A stretch of 18,021 nucleotides of DNA from Treponema sp. (GCA_031266095.1 JAISBR010000213.1:1-18021); one strand, 5' to 3'. Counted from the first letter of the stretch, positions 5,995 through 13,829 are shown. Translations and numbers: made by a program. The notes: generated by a model not told the origin, from the sequence alone.

Positions 5995-8900
5995 ATGAAT
6001 ATAGCCGGATATTCGGTTAAACGGCCGGTTACGATAGTGATACTCTACGCTTTGGCTATGGGGATCGCGCTGACCTTGCTCGGCAATTTGGCGGTAGACC
6101 TCTACCCCTCAACGGCAAGGCCGGTGCTTTCGGTTTTTACCCGTTTCCCAGGCGCGGGTCCCGCCGATGTTGAACGGAACGTCACCGAGCGCCTGGAGCG
6201 TGCCCTCGCCGCTTCACAGGGCCTTACCAACATGACGAGTAACTCCCAGTTTGAATCGAGTTTTATCAATCTTGAATTCGCCTTTGGTACCGATATGGAC
6301 AAGGCGACGAGTGACGCCCAGACACTGGTAAACCGGCTGGTCAATTCCCTGCCCGACGGGGTGGAAACTCCCACGGTGCGCCGTTTTGACATGAGTGCCA
6401 TGCCGATCATGCGCCTGGTGGTCAGGGGCAACTATCCGCCGGATCAGCTCCGTATCTTTGCGGAAGACGAGATTCAGTCTGGTATCGAACGGATTGAGGG
6501 CGTTGCTGCGGCGGAAGTTACCGGCGGTACTACCCAGATCGTAAAAGTCGCGGTTTCCCTTAACCGGCTTGCCGCTTTTAATCTCACGTTGAGCGATATT
6601 TCCTCAGCCCTCAGGGGGCAGAGCATTCTTTCCTCAGGGGGAAATCTCAGGCGGGGCGCCAGGGAATACCAGATCATGACCCAGGAAGAACTGGTGAGCC
6701 TGGATCAGATAAAACGCCTGGTAGTAAAGACGGTGAATCTTTCCGCCGCAGATTCCGCCCAGGCGAACCGTTCCCAAGTGGTACGCCTTGAGGATGTGGC
6801 GGATGTGAGCCTTGGCTATAACGATAACGCCGCCAGGGTTTACGTGAACGGCCAGAGCGGCGTATACATTCAGGTTACCTGCGAGAGCGGCGGCAATCAG
6901 GTGCAGGTGGCTGACCGGGTCAGGACTGCCCTTGTGGACATTAACGCCTCGCTTCCCCAGGGTATCACCCTGGAGGTTCTTTCAGATAACACCACTATGA
7001 TCAGGGCTACGCTGGATCAAGTATACACAAACGCCTATCAGGGCGCGATCCTGGCCATGCTTATATTGATGCTCTTTCTCCGCAATATCAAAGGGACGTT
7101 GATCATCGGCCTTGCTATTCCCATCTCGATTATTCTCACCCTTATGTTCATGTCGATTTTTGGTTTTACTCTGAATCTCCTCACCATGACCGGGCTTATC
7201 ATGGGATTGGGCATGACCGTGGACAGCTCTATCGTAATTCTGGAAAATGTTCACAGCTATCGGGAGCGGGGTGCAAAGCCGGAAATTGCCGCTATTTTGG
7301 GAAGCCGTGAAATGCTGCGGGCTATTATCGCCTCATCGGCGACCACCCTCTGTGTGTTCATTCCCCTCATCATCTACAAAAACGATCTCCAGGAAATGGG
7401 CCAGCTTTTCAGCGATCTCATCTTCACGGTGGTGATCTCCCTGATCGCGTCGCTGCTGGTGGCCGTCACCCTGGTACCCAGCCTCTGTGGTTCTATTCTC
7501 AAGCTCAATACCCGCAGGCAAAAACCGCTTAAAAATCCGCTCTTCCGTAAAATTGACGATAAAATGGAGAATTTTTTCCGCGGCATGGAAAACGGATACC
7601 GCACCGCGCTGAATTACTGCCTTTCGCACCGGCTTATTGTATTCGTCTTTGTGATTCTGCTCCTGGTTTTTTCCCTGCTTCAGTTCAGCGGCATGGGGAT
7701 GAACCTGTATGTCCGTATGCGTACAGACGACAACGTGAATATCAACGTGGCCATGCCTCAGGGAACCGCCATCGACGTTACCGAAGAAGTGTTATTTGAA
7801 ATTGAAGATTTGATAAAGCGTGAGGTGCAGGGCTATCGGAACATCATCCTCACTGCCCGGCGGACCGGAAACAACCAGGGGTCTATTCAGATAACGCTTC
7901 CTGAACCATCCATGCAGATCGACACTCCCGACACGATTATCCGCAAACTCACTCCGTATACCGGTACTATTCCCGGTACGCAGATTAGCTTCCGGGCCGG
8001 GCGCGGCATGGGAAACACCTCGGCAGTAGAAATTGCCGTCAGTTCCAGGGATTACAACGCGATTATGGAAACCGCCGGGGAAATCCAGCGTATAATGATG
8101 CGCTACCTGCCTGAGATTGAGAACCCTACAATAAACATAGACGAAGGCGCACCCCAGTTACAGGTCGAGATTGACCGGGACCGGGCCGCGGCTTTCGGCC
8201 TGTCCCTTGCTTCCATTGCATCTGAAATCCGTACCGCCATGGACGGCAATACCGCCACCACTATGACCCGCGGGGAACGGCTGGTGAATGTGCAGGTACA
8301 GCTCCGGGAAGAGGACCGCCAGGGCCTGCCCAAGCTGGACGCGATCTTCGTGATGAGCCGTAACGGTTCCCGTGTTTCCCTTTCTAACGTCGCCCGGATC
8401 GTGGAAGGCCGGGCGCCTTCATCAATACGCCGGGAAAAACAGGAGCGTGTCATTCGCGTAACAGGTGATCTTAGCGCCGGAATCGCCGCCACGGAAATGC
8501 AGCGCCGCCTTGAGGAAACGGTAAGGTATTACCTTATTCCCCAGGAGAGCGTGACGATCCGCTACCTGGGTGAGGCCCAGGAAATTCAGACGTATTTCTG
8601 GCGTTATATGTTTATCATCGGTACCGCGATCTTCCTCGTCTTCGGCGTTATGGCAAGCCAGTTTGAATCTTTTGTTGATCCCTTGATCATCTTTTTTACG
8701 ATTCCCCTGCTCTTTATCGGCGTAATCTGGATATACAAATTAACCAATCAGACCATGTCTATGTTTTCCGCGGTAGGGATTGTCGCACTGATAGGGGTGG
8801 TGGTGAACAACGGCATTATTTTGGTTGATTTTACAAATACCCTCAGAGCCAGGGGGATGAGGGTCCGTGAGGCATGTCTGGAAGCGGGCCGCAGCCGTCT

Positions 8901-9162
8901 GCGCCCGATCCTGATGACCAGTCTTACCACGATCCTTGGCATGGCTCCTATCGCTTTTTTCCCCGGCGCCGGCGCCGATACTATTCAGCCTATAGGCAAA
9001 ACCTTTGTAGGCGGCCTTACGGTTAGTACCATTATGACTCTCTTTGTCATTCCGGTGATGTATTCGATTCTGAACGAGAGGCATGACAAGGCGGCGGTTA
9101 CCGAAGAAAAAGTGATGCTCGCCGTAAAGACAACGGCTGCGCCGAAGGTACGGCGTGCGTAA
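5995..9162 (+). CDS. RND-family multidrug/hydrophobe efflux pump (HAE1-type, BesB-like)
   Basis: A 1055-residue inner-membrane proton-driven transporter of typical RND length. TM1 lies at the N-terminus (RPVTIVILYALAMGIALTLL) before a large periplasmic loop. TM2-TM6 span about 340-500, and a second half repeats the plan (TM7 near 541-561, TM8-TM12 near 875-1030). In TM4 the usual Asp-Asp pair reads Asp410-Ser411 within GLGMTVDSSIVILENV, so one acidic residue remains. TM10 carries VVVNNGIILVDF (Asn938-Asn939), and the conserved loop GRSRLRPILMTSLTTILGM follows. The start ATG is preceded by GAGGG at 5984-5988, 22 nt after the adaptor stop, so the two are co-transcribed. The likely partners are the adaptor and channel just upstream. 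Substrates cannot be read from the sequence; drugs, bile salts or lipids are all possible. Confidence 0.95.
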   Translation: MNIAGYSVKRPVTIVILYALAMGIALTLLGNLAVDLYPSTARPVLSVFTRFPGAGPADVERNVTERLERALAASQGLTNMTSNSQFESSFINLEFAFGTDMDKATSDAQTLVNRLVNSLPDGVETPTVRRFDMSAMPIMRLVVRGNYPPDQLRIFAEDEIQSGIERIEGVAAAEVTGGTTQIVKVAVSLNRLAAFNLTLSDISSALRGQSILSSGGNLRRGAREYQIMTQEELVSLDQIKRLVVKTVNLSAADSAQANRSQVVRLEDVADVSLGYNDNAARVYVNGQSGVYIQVTCESGGNQVQVADRVRTALVDINASLPQGITLEVLSDNTTMIRATLDQVYTNAYQGAILAMLILMLFLRNIKGTLIIGLAIPISIILTLMFMSIFGFTLNLLTMTGLIMGLGMTVDSSIVILENVHSYRERGAKPEIAAILGSREMLRAIIASSATTLCVFIPLIIYKNDLQEMGQLFSDLIFTVVISLIASLLVAVTLVPSLCGSILKLNTRRQKPLKNPLFRKIDDKMENFFRGMENGYRTALNYCLSHRLIVFVFVILLLVFSLLQFSGMGMNLYVRMRTDDNVNINVAMPQGTAIDVTEEVLFEIEDLIKREVQGYRNIILTARRTGNNQGSIQITLPEPSMQIDTPDTIIRKLTPYTGTIPGTQISFRAGRGMGNTSAVEIAVSSRDYNAIMETAGEIQRIMMRYLPEIENPTINIDEGAPQLQVEIDRDRAAAFGLSLASIASEIRTAMDGNTATTMTRGERLVNVQVQLREEDRQGLPKLDAIFVMSRNGSRVSLSNVARIVEGRAPSSIRREKQERVIRVTGDLSAGIAATEMQRRLEETVRYYLIPQESVTIRYLGEAQEIQTYFWRYMFIIGTAIFLVFGVMASQFESFVDPLIIFFTIPLLFIGVIWIYKLTNQTMSMFSAVGIVALIGVVVNNGIILVDFTNTLRARGMRVREACLEAGRSRLRPILMTSLTTILGMAPIAFFPGAGADTIQPIGKTFVGGLTVSTIMTLFVIPVMYSILNERHDKAAVTEEKVMLAVKTTAAPKVRRA

Positions 9163-10174
9163 AGTGAAAGCCGCCGTTATCGGCTTGGGTCGTATCGCCA
9201 GCCTCCTTGAGGAAGACAGCCTGAGGGAAAAACCCTGTACCCACGCCGGCGCGATAGCCGCTCACCCTGATTGTGTTCTTGCCGCGGGCTGTGATACTGA
9301 CGAGGAACGCCGCCGTCTCTTCATGGAAAAGTGGCGGGTCCCGGTGTACGCCGCCGCAGCCGAGATGATCCGCGTCCATGAACCGGAGATTCTCATCATT
9401 GCCACCCATCCCGACAGTCACTATCACTATTGCCGCCTTGCCGCCGCTTCAGGTGTCCCGGTGGTGATTTGTGAGAAGCCCCTGGCTGACAATATCAGAG
9501 AAGCCCGCAAAATCGCCCGGCTTCTGGAAACCGGTCCCTCCGGGCGCGGCTTTACCATCATTACCAATCACGAACGCCGTTATTCGGATGATTATGTCCG
9601 CGCCAAGAGTATTCTTGACGGGAAAAAATTCGGCGGACTTTTAAGCGTCCAGGCGAATATCTATATGGGCAAAACCAGGCGGCTTCTGGATGTACTCTGG
9701 CACGACGGTACCCACCTCGCCGACGCGATCATGTTTCTCACCGGCTCCGCCCTGAAACACCGGCGGAGCTGGGGCGCGAAACTTACTGCAGGGGCCGGAA
9801 CCGCATGGCTTGAAGGAGAGCTGCGGGGAACAGGAGCGGGAGAGACGGCCGCTAAACGTGTTCCCGTCATCATAGCGATTGGGGCCGGGCGGGATCACTT
9901 GGTTTTTGAGATGGAGTTTTCCTGTGAAAAAGGCCGTCTGCGGATCGGTAACGGCGTGTTTGAAGTGTGGGAAAGCGTCCCCAGCCTCTATGCGGAAAAA
10001 TTCCGTTCCCTCAGACAAACAGGCGAGATCTTTGAAGGCCCTACCGGCTACTTTACCAACATGGTAAACGACGCAGTCGCCTGCCTCCGCGAAGCCGAGA
10101 GACGGCCCCGCTCAAGCGCCCTGGATGGATTACGGGTAATTGAGTACCTGAACTCGGTGAAACCCTGGTATTGA
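9155..10174 (+). CDS. Gfo/Idh/MocA-family NAD(P)-dependent oxidoreductase
   Basis: A 339-residue soluble protein. The N-terminal Rossmann domain begins AAVIGLGRIASLL, a G-x-G-x-x-A dinucleotide-binding motif at about residues 10-15. Then come the family signatures HAGAIAAHPDC, EILIIATHPDSHYHY and, at about 105-111, CEKPLAD with Lys108, the expected catalytic lysine. The C-terminal alpha/beta domain contains VLWHDGTHLADAIMFLTG, matching the conserved substrate-side histidine motif. Members oxidise sugars, inositols or related polyols; which substrate cannot be told. The GTG at 9155 overlaps the last codons of the RND gene by 8 nt and has AAGG at 9145-9148, so translation is probably coupled to the pump gene. 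A GTG at 9164 is an alternative. A link between the enzyme and the exported substrate is possible but only inferred. Confidence 0.88.
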   Translation: MRKVKAAVIGLGRIASLLEEDSLREKPCTHAGAIAAHPDCVLAAGCDTDEERRRLFMEKWRVPVYAAAAEMIRVHEPEILIIATHPDSHYHYCRLAAASGVPVVICEKPLADNIREARKIARLLETGPSGRGFTIITNHERRYSDDYVRAKSILDGKKFGGLLSVQANIYMGKTRRLLDVLWHDGTHLADAIMFLTGSALKHRRSWGAKLTAGAGTAWLEGELRGTGAGETAAKRVPVIIAIGAGRDHLVFEMEFSCEKGRLRIGNGVFEVWESVPSLYAEKFRSLRQTGEIFEGPTGYFTNMVNDAVACLREAERRPRSSALDGLRVIEYLNSVKPWY

Positions 10175-10199
10175 GCAGGACAGGTTTTATCGTTATAGT
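10171..10199 (+). promoter_or_regulatory. Sigma-70 promoter of tRNA-Pro
   Basis: TTGAGC (10171-10176), a 17-bp spacer and TATAGT (10194-10199). The -35 box overlaps the stop codon of the oxidoreductase gene. The expected start near 10206 gives a pre-tRNA leader of about 36 nt. Confidence 0.65.
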
Positions 10200-10208
10200 A
10201 AAATCGCT

Positions 10209-10239
10209 GGAATTGCGACGGCATGACTGCGGCAATTCC
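10209..10239 (+). other. Stem-loop in the pre-tRNA leader
   Basis: GGAATTGC (10209-10216) pairs perfectly with GCAATTCC (10232-10239), and an inner GCA/TGC pairing is possible in the loop. The hairpin fills most of the predicted leader and ends 2 nt before the mature tRNA. It may shape RNase P access or be an incidental repeat; its role is unknown. Confidence 0.55.
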
Positions 10240-10241
10240 CA

Positions 10242-10314
10242 CGGAGGGTAGGCCAGTGGTTAAGCCGCCAGTTTTGGGAACTGGCTGTCGGGGGTTCGAA
10301 TCCCCCCTCTCCGA
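10242..10314 (+). tRNA. tRNA-Pro (anticodon UGG)
   Basis: A 73-nt cloverleaf. The acceptor CGGAGGG pairs with CTCTCCG (one G-U), with discriminator A at 10314. The D arm is GGC...GCC around AGTGGTTA. The anticodon stem CCAGT/ACTGG encloses the loop TTTGGGA, giving anticodon TGG with G37, as in proline tRNAs. The variable loop is CTGTC, and the T arm is GGGGG-TTCGAAT-CCCCC. CCA is not encoded. It decodes CCA and, by wobble, other proline codons. A promoter lies at 10171-10199. Confidence 0.95.
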
Positions 10315-10491
10315 AAAGAAGTGTTGTTAAGCCAATGAAAAACCCAGAAGCAAGCTCCTGGGTATGGCCTCCACCTTCCAATCAGCAATTAAAACGGGGG
10401 ATTCGAAGCGGCCCCCGCCGGCCAATGAGAGGAAAAGAGCGCACGAACACGCTTATCCCGCCGGGATCGGACGGCATTCAACTCCTCAGAT

Positions 10492-11220
10492 TTACCCTAA
10501 ATACCCGTTCTGCTCCGCTTCTCCCGGCGGGAATAAATAGAGGTCCGGTAATTTGAAGGTACGGTCCAGGGAATAAGAAAAAGGCAACTGAATTTTACTG
10601 GCCACGGGAATCTTAAAAAAGTGGGTAAAAGATTCGTAGGCCGGGCTTTCAATTTTTAACGAGTATTCAAATATTTTGTGAATGTCCGAGGTTTCGGCGG
10701 AAACAGGAGCGGGCCAGAAGGTATAGGTACCCGGCGTGTTGGAGATCAGGGTATAGGGATTTTGCCAATTACGATTCCGCATAGCGACCACTTCCCCGTT
10801 GCAGAGCAAAGTCACATCGACTCCCGACACAGGGGTGAAAGCAACGCCGTCAAAGAGACGTCCTATAATTGTAGGGATGTCAAAGGTCGGCTTGGGCGGT
10901 TCGACACCCTGGGCAACAAAACCATCGTGAGGGGCTGTGGGCCGCTGAAAATGATTCACCAGGCGCAGCCCTTTATAAATCAAAGTGGCAATATCAGCTT
11001 CTTCTTGCTGCCATTGTATTCCATCCTGTTCAATACGGGTAATACCCCGGTTTGAAAGAATATAATGGGGTTCCAGCCGGTTCAGGACATAGCAAATAGT
11101 GTCCATCCGGCATTGATTGCAGAGACAGAATCTATCAGGGTTGCCTTGTTTTTCTATATCATTAAAAATAGTCTGCCCTACCTTGGAGACAATGTCCTCA
11201 GTAGTGTTATGAATATCCAT
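10492..11220 (-). CDS. ComFB-domain protein with C-terminal beta-sandwich extension
   Basis: A 242-residue protein. The N-terminal half matches the late-competence ComFB family: an opening helix (TEDIVSKVGQTIFNDI), the cysteine cluster CLCNQC (Cys32, Cys34, Cys37) with Cys43 further on, and then RMDTICYVLNRLEPHYILSN. Known ComFB-family members include c-di-GMP-binding regulators; whether this one binds it is inference. The second half (about 105-240) is unusual for the family: an all-beta stretch GRLFDGVAFTPVSGVDVTLL followed by aromatic strands, resembling a carboxypeptidase-regulatory or Ig-like fold. No signal peptide or membrane segment is visible. I chose the ATG at 11220 because AGGAGG sits at 11229-11234; the longer frame up to 11292 would overlap the preceding gene. 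It lies 31 nt after the HD gene and is likely co-transcribed. Confidence 0.8.
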   Translation of the reverse strand: MDIHNTTEDIVSKVGQTIFNDIEKQGNPDRFCLCNQCRMDTICYVLNRLEPHYILSNRGITRIEQDGIQWQQEEADIATLIYKGLRLVNHFQRPTAPHDGFVAQGVEPPKPTFDIPTIIGRLFDGVAFTPVSGVDVTLLCNGEVVAMRNRNWQNPYTLISNTPGTYTFWPAPVSAETSDIHKIFEYSLKIESPAYESFTHFFKIPVASKIQLPFSYSLDRTFKLPDLYLFPPGEAEQNGYLG

Positions 11221-11251
11221 ATTCCGATCCTCCTTTGCCTGATAGCCTCTG

Positions 11252-12535
11252 CTATAATTGTAACCATACTTTTCTACTATATAGTATATCATATAATTCC
11301 GGCAGTGTCTTTACTTTTTGCTCAAAAATAGGATTAACAAAAATCCGTATCGTATATAGGGTTTTAACAAAAGAATTCAACGTTTCAGTCTTGAAGGCGC
11401 TGGAACTTTCGGCGAAATAGCATTCCTCATCCTGTACAAAGAGACCTGTTTCAAAAGAAACCGGCTCAGGTATGTCAATAATCAGATCTTCCGCCCTGAG
11501 GGAGAGGCCCGCCGCCCTGAATTCCGCCGCAAGCTGTTCCTCGTAGTGAGAACGGCTGCGGATATCCTTTAGGCAGGCGTGCTCCGCCTCGACAAAGGGA
11601 ATTTCCACGGCAACGGCATAGGGCCGGCCTTCATATACGGCTTCAACCAAGGCGCCGCCGGATTTGCCGCCGGCGCGGTTACGGAGCAAGGCAAAAAGGC
11701 TCTGATCATCCAGATCATAGAGTTCCTCCCCGGTCAGCAGCCTTGATTCAAGCCCCTTGAGGAGGGCTTTTTTGATCATCGCCGTGATCGAGCGGACCTG
11801 CCGGTGCCAGTAAATAGTCCGGTACATATGGTATTTGGAAAAAAGTATCGCTTCCACACTGGGGATCAGCCGGGAATCAATATCCACCCCCCGTTCGATA
11901 TGAGGATAGAGTCGGGAAAGTATAAAATCTACATCCTGGGCGCCATAGGGAACCCCGCAGTACCGGGCGTCCCGGTTCAAATAGTCCAGTTTGTCGGGAT
12001 CCAGGCAGCCGGAGAGGAGTTTGCGATAGAAGAGGAGTTCTTTCCCGAAGCCGCCGCTAAGTTCTCTGTCCACAATGGCGGCGGTGAGTTCCGGATTCGC
12101 GCCTCCGGCCCCTATCAGGTTTTTGACCGGTTCATTCAGGATAATTGCGCCGGTGAGGGCCTCGTGAGAGCGGAGGGGAAGCTCTTTAAGAGAGTGAGTA
12201 TAGGGAAAATGTCCCAAATCGTGGAGAAGACAGGCGCAGAGGAAAGAACGGACCCCCTCTGGACTGAGCCATTCGGATGCGCCTCTTTCGGCCAGGTTTT
12301 GAAGGAGCCGCCTGCCCAGATGGTAGACCCCTATGGAGTGGCTGGCCCTGGTATGGGTAGCGCCGGGATACACGAGATATACCGGTCCAAGCTGCATAAT
12401 GCGGTGGAGCCGCATAAAAGGGGCCGAGGCGGTCAGGGCCGCCAATGCAGGGGTGAGATAGATATGCCCCCAAAGAACATCCCGCACAGGATCGGTAAAT
12501 CCCCCGGTTAATACGGACTGGACTGTATTTTTCAT
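11252..12535 (-). CDS. HD-domain phosphohydrolase (dGTPase-like, COG1078/YwfO type)
   Basis: A 427-residue soluble protein. The metal-binding HD signature is present: His66 in THTRASHSIGVYHL, His105-Asp106 in LLHDLGHFPYTH, and a distal Asp in the LDPDKLDYLNRDARYCGVPYG block. The start motif DPVRDVLWGHI and the stretch FMRLHRIMQLGPVYLVYPGA are typical of this dNTP triphosphohydrolase-related family. Members hydrolyse nucleotides or dNTPs; the exact substrate is not deducible. The ATG at 12535 is preceded by an in-frame TTG (12538) and only a weak purine stretch (GGGAAA). A TATATA box at 12547-12552 would give a leader of just a few nucleotides, but no good -35 supports it. The gene probably leads an operon with the ComFB gene. 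Confidence 0.88.
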   Translation of the reverse strand: MKNTVQSVLTGGFTDPVRDVLWGHIYLTPALAALTASAPFMRLHRIMQLGPVYLVYPGATHTRASHSIGVYHLGRRLLQNLAERGASEWLSPEGVRSFLCACLLHDLGHFPYTHSLKELPLRSHEALTGAIILNEPVKNLIGAGGANPELTAAIVDRELSGGFGKELLFYRKLLSGCLDPDKLDYLNRDARYCGVPYGAQDVDFILSRLYPHIERGVDIDSRLIPSVEAILFSKYHMYRTIYWHRQVRSITAMIKKALLKGLESRLLTGEELYDLDDQSLFALLRNRAGGKSGGALVEAVYEGRPYAVAVEIPFVEAEHACLKDIRSRSHYEEQLAAEFRAAGLSLRAEDLIIDIPEPVSFETGLFVQDEECYFAESSSAFKTETLNSFVKTLYTIRIFVNPIFEQKVKTLPELYDILYSRKVWLQL

Positions 12536-12603
12536 CAATTTCCCGGTATATAATGCCCCATAGTAAGATTAACCGTAGCCGGAGGCTCATTAATGAGTTT
12601 GAG

Positions 12604-12710
12604 GGTAAGCGGGAAATAATTCAAGAGGGGAGCGGCGGACACCGGCAGGCTGCTGAGCTTACCATTATCCGCCGCCTTGCGGGATATTTTACATTCGCAA
12701 AGCGGCGGAC
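12604..12710. repeat. Overlapping inverted repeats (GCGGCGGA family)
   Basis: GGTAAGC (12604-12610) pairs with GCTTACC (12657-12663). GCGGCGGA (12632-12639) pairs with TCCGCCGC (12668-12675), which can alternatively pair with a second GCGGCGGA at 12702-12709. The arrangement allows two exclusive folds. No coding frame on either strand looks convincing in 12540-12860. Confidence 0.55.
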
Positions 12711-12713
12711 ATT

Positions 12714-12840
12714 GGGCTTGTTCGGAAACCTGGTTGGTTTCCTCTCACGTCTCGCAAAATCCGGTAAAATACTTCGCATTTACACCGAATTTTGCCGTTT
12801 TTCAGCGGAAGTTGTTCAGAAACTGAAGTTTCCGAACAAC
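12714..12840. repeat. Nested palindromic element downstream of the sigma-factor gene
   Basis: A perfect 12-bp inverted repeat, TTGTTCGGAAAC (12718-12729) with GTTTCCGAACAA (12828-12839), bounds the element. Inside are GGAAACC-N5-GGTTTCC (12724-12742), a long imperfect stem formed by CAAAATCCGGTAAAAT and ACCGAATTTTG, and a terminal hairpin GTTGTTC-GAAAC / GTTTC-GAACAAC (12811-12840). The last resembles the hairpin at 17894-17924. On the minus strand it begins 22 nt after the sigma stop and could act as its 3'-end structure; there is no T-run. Confidence 0.65.
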
Positions 12841-12861
12841 TCGATTAAAACAGCCGGAACA

Positions 12862-13740
12862 TTACGCGACATAGGCCGCCAGTTTTTGTGTGCGGGAAGG
12901 ATTTTGCAGCCGGAGCAGGGCTTTCTTTTCTATCTGCCGGATTCGTTCTTTGGTCAGATTGAAACGGTCCCCGATTTCCTTGAGGGACATTGCCGGGCGG
13001 TTGCCGAGGCCGTAGCGGTAACGGAGAACGTTTGCTTCTTTTTTGTCGAGGGTATTCAAGATGTTTTCAATGTCATCTTTCATAACACTTTGCAGGGCAT
13101 TTTGATCCGGGGTAGAGTGGAGTCTGTCTTCTATAAAATCGCCCAGTACCGAAGATTCCCGATCCATAAAAAGAGGAACTTCCAACGAGACCATGTCCCT
13201 TGATACGTTAAGCAGATCTCCCACAAGCTCCTCGTCCATTTCGAGGAAACTCGCGATTTCCTGTATTTCGTTTTTATCGGTTTGTCGTTCCTGTACGAGC
13301 TGCCGGGCCTTTTCAATTTGGAACAGCTCATTGGCCCTGTTCTGGGGCAGCCGGATCATTCTGGCTTTTTCGCTAACAGCCTTGAATATGGACTGTTTGA
13401 TCCACCATACCGCGTAGGAGATAAAGCGGTATCCCCTGTTTCCATCAAAGTGGTCCAATGCCATCAAAAGGCCGATATTGCCTTCGCTAATCAGATCCGA
13501 AAGGGAAATCCCCTTTCTCTGATACTTTTTCGCCACATTAACTACAAAACGCAGATTACTGTTCACGAGCTTATCCCGGGCCGCCTTGTCGCCATTGGCT
13601 GCCGCCCGTGCTGTCTCGTCTTCTTCTTCTCTACTTAACAGGGGAATACGGCTGATTTCACGGAGATACATCGCAAGGACATTGTCATCGGAACTGGTTT
13701 TTACCGTCTTCTTCGCTTTTCTTTCTTTCGTCGCGGCCAT
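12862..13740 (-). CDS. Group-2 sigma-70-family RNA polymerase sigma factor
   Basis: A 292-residue sigma factor without region 1.1. A basic Lys-rich leader (1-15) is followed by region 1.2 (DDNVLAMYLREISRIPLLS, 18-36). Region 2 comes next: NLRFVVNVAKKYQ; SLSDLISEGNIGLLMALDHFD, the core-binding part; and YRFISYAVWWIKQSI at 104-118 for -10 recognition and melting. Region 3 spans about 150-225. Region 4 follows with VLRYRYGLG and the helix-turn-helix SLKEIGDRFNLTKERIRQIE (252-271) that reads the -35 box. Size and layout fit an RpoS/SigA-like alternative factor rather than the long housekeeping RpoD. AAGGAGGTG immediately upstream fixes the ATG. A sigma-54-type promoter precedes it, suggesting an RpoN-controlled regulon switch. 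It stands alone; neither neighbour is co-directional within 100 nt. Confidence 0.93.
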   Translation of the reverse strand: MAATKERKAKKTVKTSSDDNVLAMYLREISRIPLLSREEEDETARAAANGDKAARDKLVNSNLRFVVNVAKKYQRKGISLSDLISEGNIGLLMALDHFDGNRGYRFISYAVWWIKQSIFKAVSEKARMIRLPQNRANELFQIEKARQLVQERQTDKNEIQEIASFLEMDEELVGDLLNVSRDMVSLEVPLFMDRESSVLGDFIEDRLHSTPDQNALQSVMKDDIENILNTLDKKEANVLRYRYGLGNRPAMSLKEIGDRFNLTKERIRQIEKKALLRLQNPSRTQKLAAYVA

Positions 13741-13771
13741 TTACACCTCCTTAGGTATTTGTCTATATACT

Positions 13772-13788
13772 AGCAAGAAACATGCCAG
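13772..13788 (-). promoter_or_regulatory. Sigma-54 (RpoN) -24/-12 promoter of the sigma-factor gene
   Basis: On the minus strand, CTGGCATG-TTTC-TTGCT matches the sigma-54 consensus (YTGGCACG-N4-TTGCW) at all but one position, with exact GG-N10-GC spacing. The expected start is near 13761, giving a leader of about 20 nt that carries the strong Shine-Dalgarno. The nearby TTGACA (13803-13808) has no usable -10 box at the right distance. The -24 half also overlaps a palindrome, CATGC-CA-GCATG (13781-13792). Confidence 0.75.
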
Positions 13789-13815
13789 CATGACGTATTT
13801 CTTGTCAAAAGTTTC

Positions 13816-13829
13816 ATTTGAAATCAAAT
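13816..13829. promoter_or_regulatory. Candidate operator: perfect palindrome upstream of the sigma-54 promoter
   Basis: ATTTGA-AA-TCAAAT is a perfect dyad about 30 bp upstream of the -24 element. It could bind a regulator, although sigma-54 enhancers usually sit further upstream and in pairs. The rest of 13830-14009 is AT-rich, and I see no gene in it. Confidence 0.3.

Noticed and set aside
10340..10370. Rho-independent terminator after tRNA-Pro
   Set aside because: CCCAG and CTGGG can pair near 10345-10364, but the stem is short and no T-run follows.
10678..11331. Plus-strand frames across the ComFB gene
   Set aside because: They are shadows of the ComFB-domain gene on the minus strand, which has a Shine-Dalgarno and family motifs.
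11804..13203. Plus-strand frames opposite the HD and sigma genes (11804-12511 and 12553-13203)
   Set aside because: They lie opposite well-identified genes, and their protein sequences show only reverse-strand bias. The first part of the second covers hairpin-rich repeats.
13780..13808. Sigma-70 promoter (TTGACA) for the sigma-factor gene
   Set aside because: At 17 bp spacing the -10 position reads GCATGT, a poor match, while the sigma-54 site is near consensus and better placed.
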